From Mimachlamys varia (lineage: Eukaryota > Mollusca > Bivalvia > Pectinida > Pectinidae), in the NCBI GenBank assembly GCA_947623455.1, contig OX392538.1, positions 25,605,001 through 25,669,000 of the forward strand: a stretch of 64,000 nucleotides of DNA. The letters are read 5' to 3'. Position 1 is the stretch's first letter. Each line of letters opens with the position of its first letter. The position numbers were made by a program, and so were the translations under genes. The notes under the pieces are model-generated. The model worked only from the letters and a program-made list of their open reading frames with translations. It was not told where the DNA came from and searched no databases. Positions 63,655-64,000 of the stretch are shown in pieces.

Positions 63655-64000
63655 GAAAATATACGTTTCGTAACCAGTAAATACACGTTTCGTAACCAGT
63701 AAATATACGTTTCATAACCAGTAAATATACGTTTCGTAACCAGTAAATGTACGTTTCGTAACCAGTAAATACGTGTTTTGTAACCAGTAAATACATGTTT
63801 CTTTACCAATTATGAATAGATACGTTTTCGTAACTAGTAAATGCATATATCTTATCAGTAAATGCATGTTTTGTAACCAGTAAATATACGTTTCATAACC
63901 AGTAAATATACGTTTCGTAACCAGTAAATACGTGTTTTGTAACCAGTAAATACATGTTTCTTTACCAATTATGAATAGATACGTTTTTCGTAACTAGTAA
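63655..64000. repeat. 22-bp minisatellite running off the window
   Basis: The unit AACCAGTAAATATACGTTTCGT repeats every 22 bp. A segment with CTTTACCAATTATGAATAGA divides the array, and about 145 bp around 63700-63835 is duplicated at about 63875-64000. The minus-strand frames (YETYIYWLRNVYLLVTK-like) are by-products of the array. Confidence 0.9.

Noticed and set aside
63525..63809. Minus-strand frames with repeated YWLRNVYLLVT
   Set aside because: By-product of the 22-bp minisatellite.

Overview
This is an AT-rich, intron-rich, repeat-dense metazoan window. The tRNA-derived SINEs, decayed LINE, fold-back MITEs and minisatellites, together with the domain set of the main gene, suggest a mollusc, most likely a bivalve. 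The species is not fixed by the sequence.

The left 37 kb holds the 5' part of one large minus-strand gene. By reading splice sites and carrying codon phase through every junction I place 32 coding exons between 37142 (ATG) and 379. All introns are GT-AG. The exons sum to 5091 nt (1697 codons) with no stop, so the gene continues beyond base 1. The predicted secreted protein has a signal peptide, an EMI-like region, one EGF domain, a CC/GWG module like the N-terminal TB-like domain of properdin, three VWD-C8-TIL assemblies, four LDL-receptor class A modules, a threonine-rich mucin-like linker and the start of a beta-rich (discoidin-like?) domain. This order is closest to SCO-spondin and gel-forming mucin/VWF relatives. 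The second VWD unit has lost most of its conserved cysteines, and the third keeps a GDPH motif. A TATA box and a strong Kozak start mark the promoter near 37.3 kb. Intron 1 is 8.4 kb.

From 37.3 to 52.9 kb I see no convincing gene. It holds repeats: a degenerate approximately 70-bp array, a 1.6-kb array of a 13-bp unit that is open in all three plus frames, a 222-bp tandem repeat carrying TGACCTTGA sites, SINEs, and several long near-perfect inverted repeats.

At 52.9-55.3 kb there is a candidate second gene on the plus strand, divergent from the first. It has a GC-rich TATA-less promoter with NRF1-like sites, a 23-nt first coding exon and a phase-compatible second exon. Its product is not recognised. 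Its following intron contains a decayed LINE (about 55.47-58.34 kb), which is itself interrupted by a 1.6-kb TTAA-flanked element whose removal restores the LINE reading frame. The right end holds further MITEs, some with TTAA or 7-8 bp target duplications, short CCACGGACTTAGAT palindromes, SINEs, and a 22-bp minisatellite that runs off the window.
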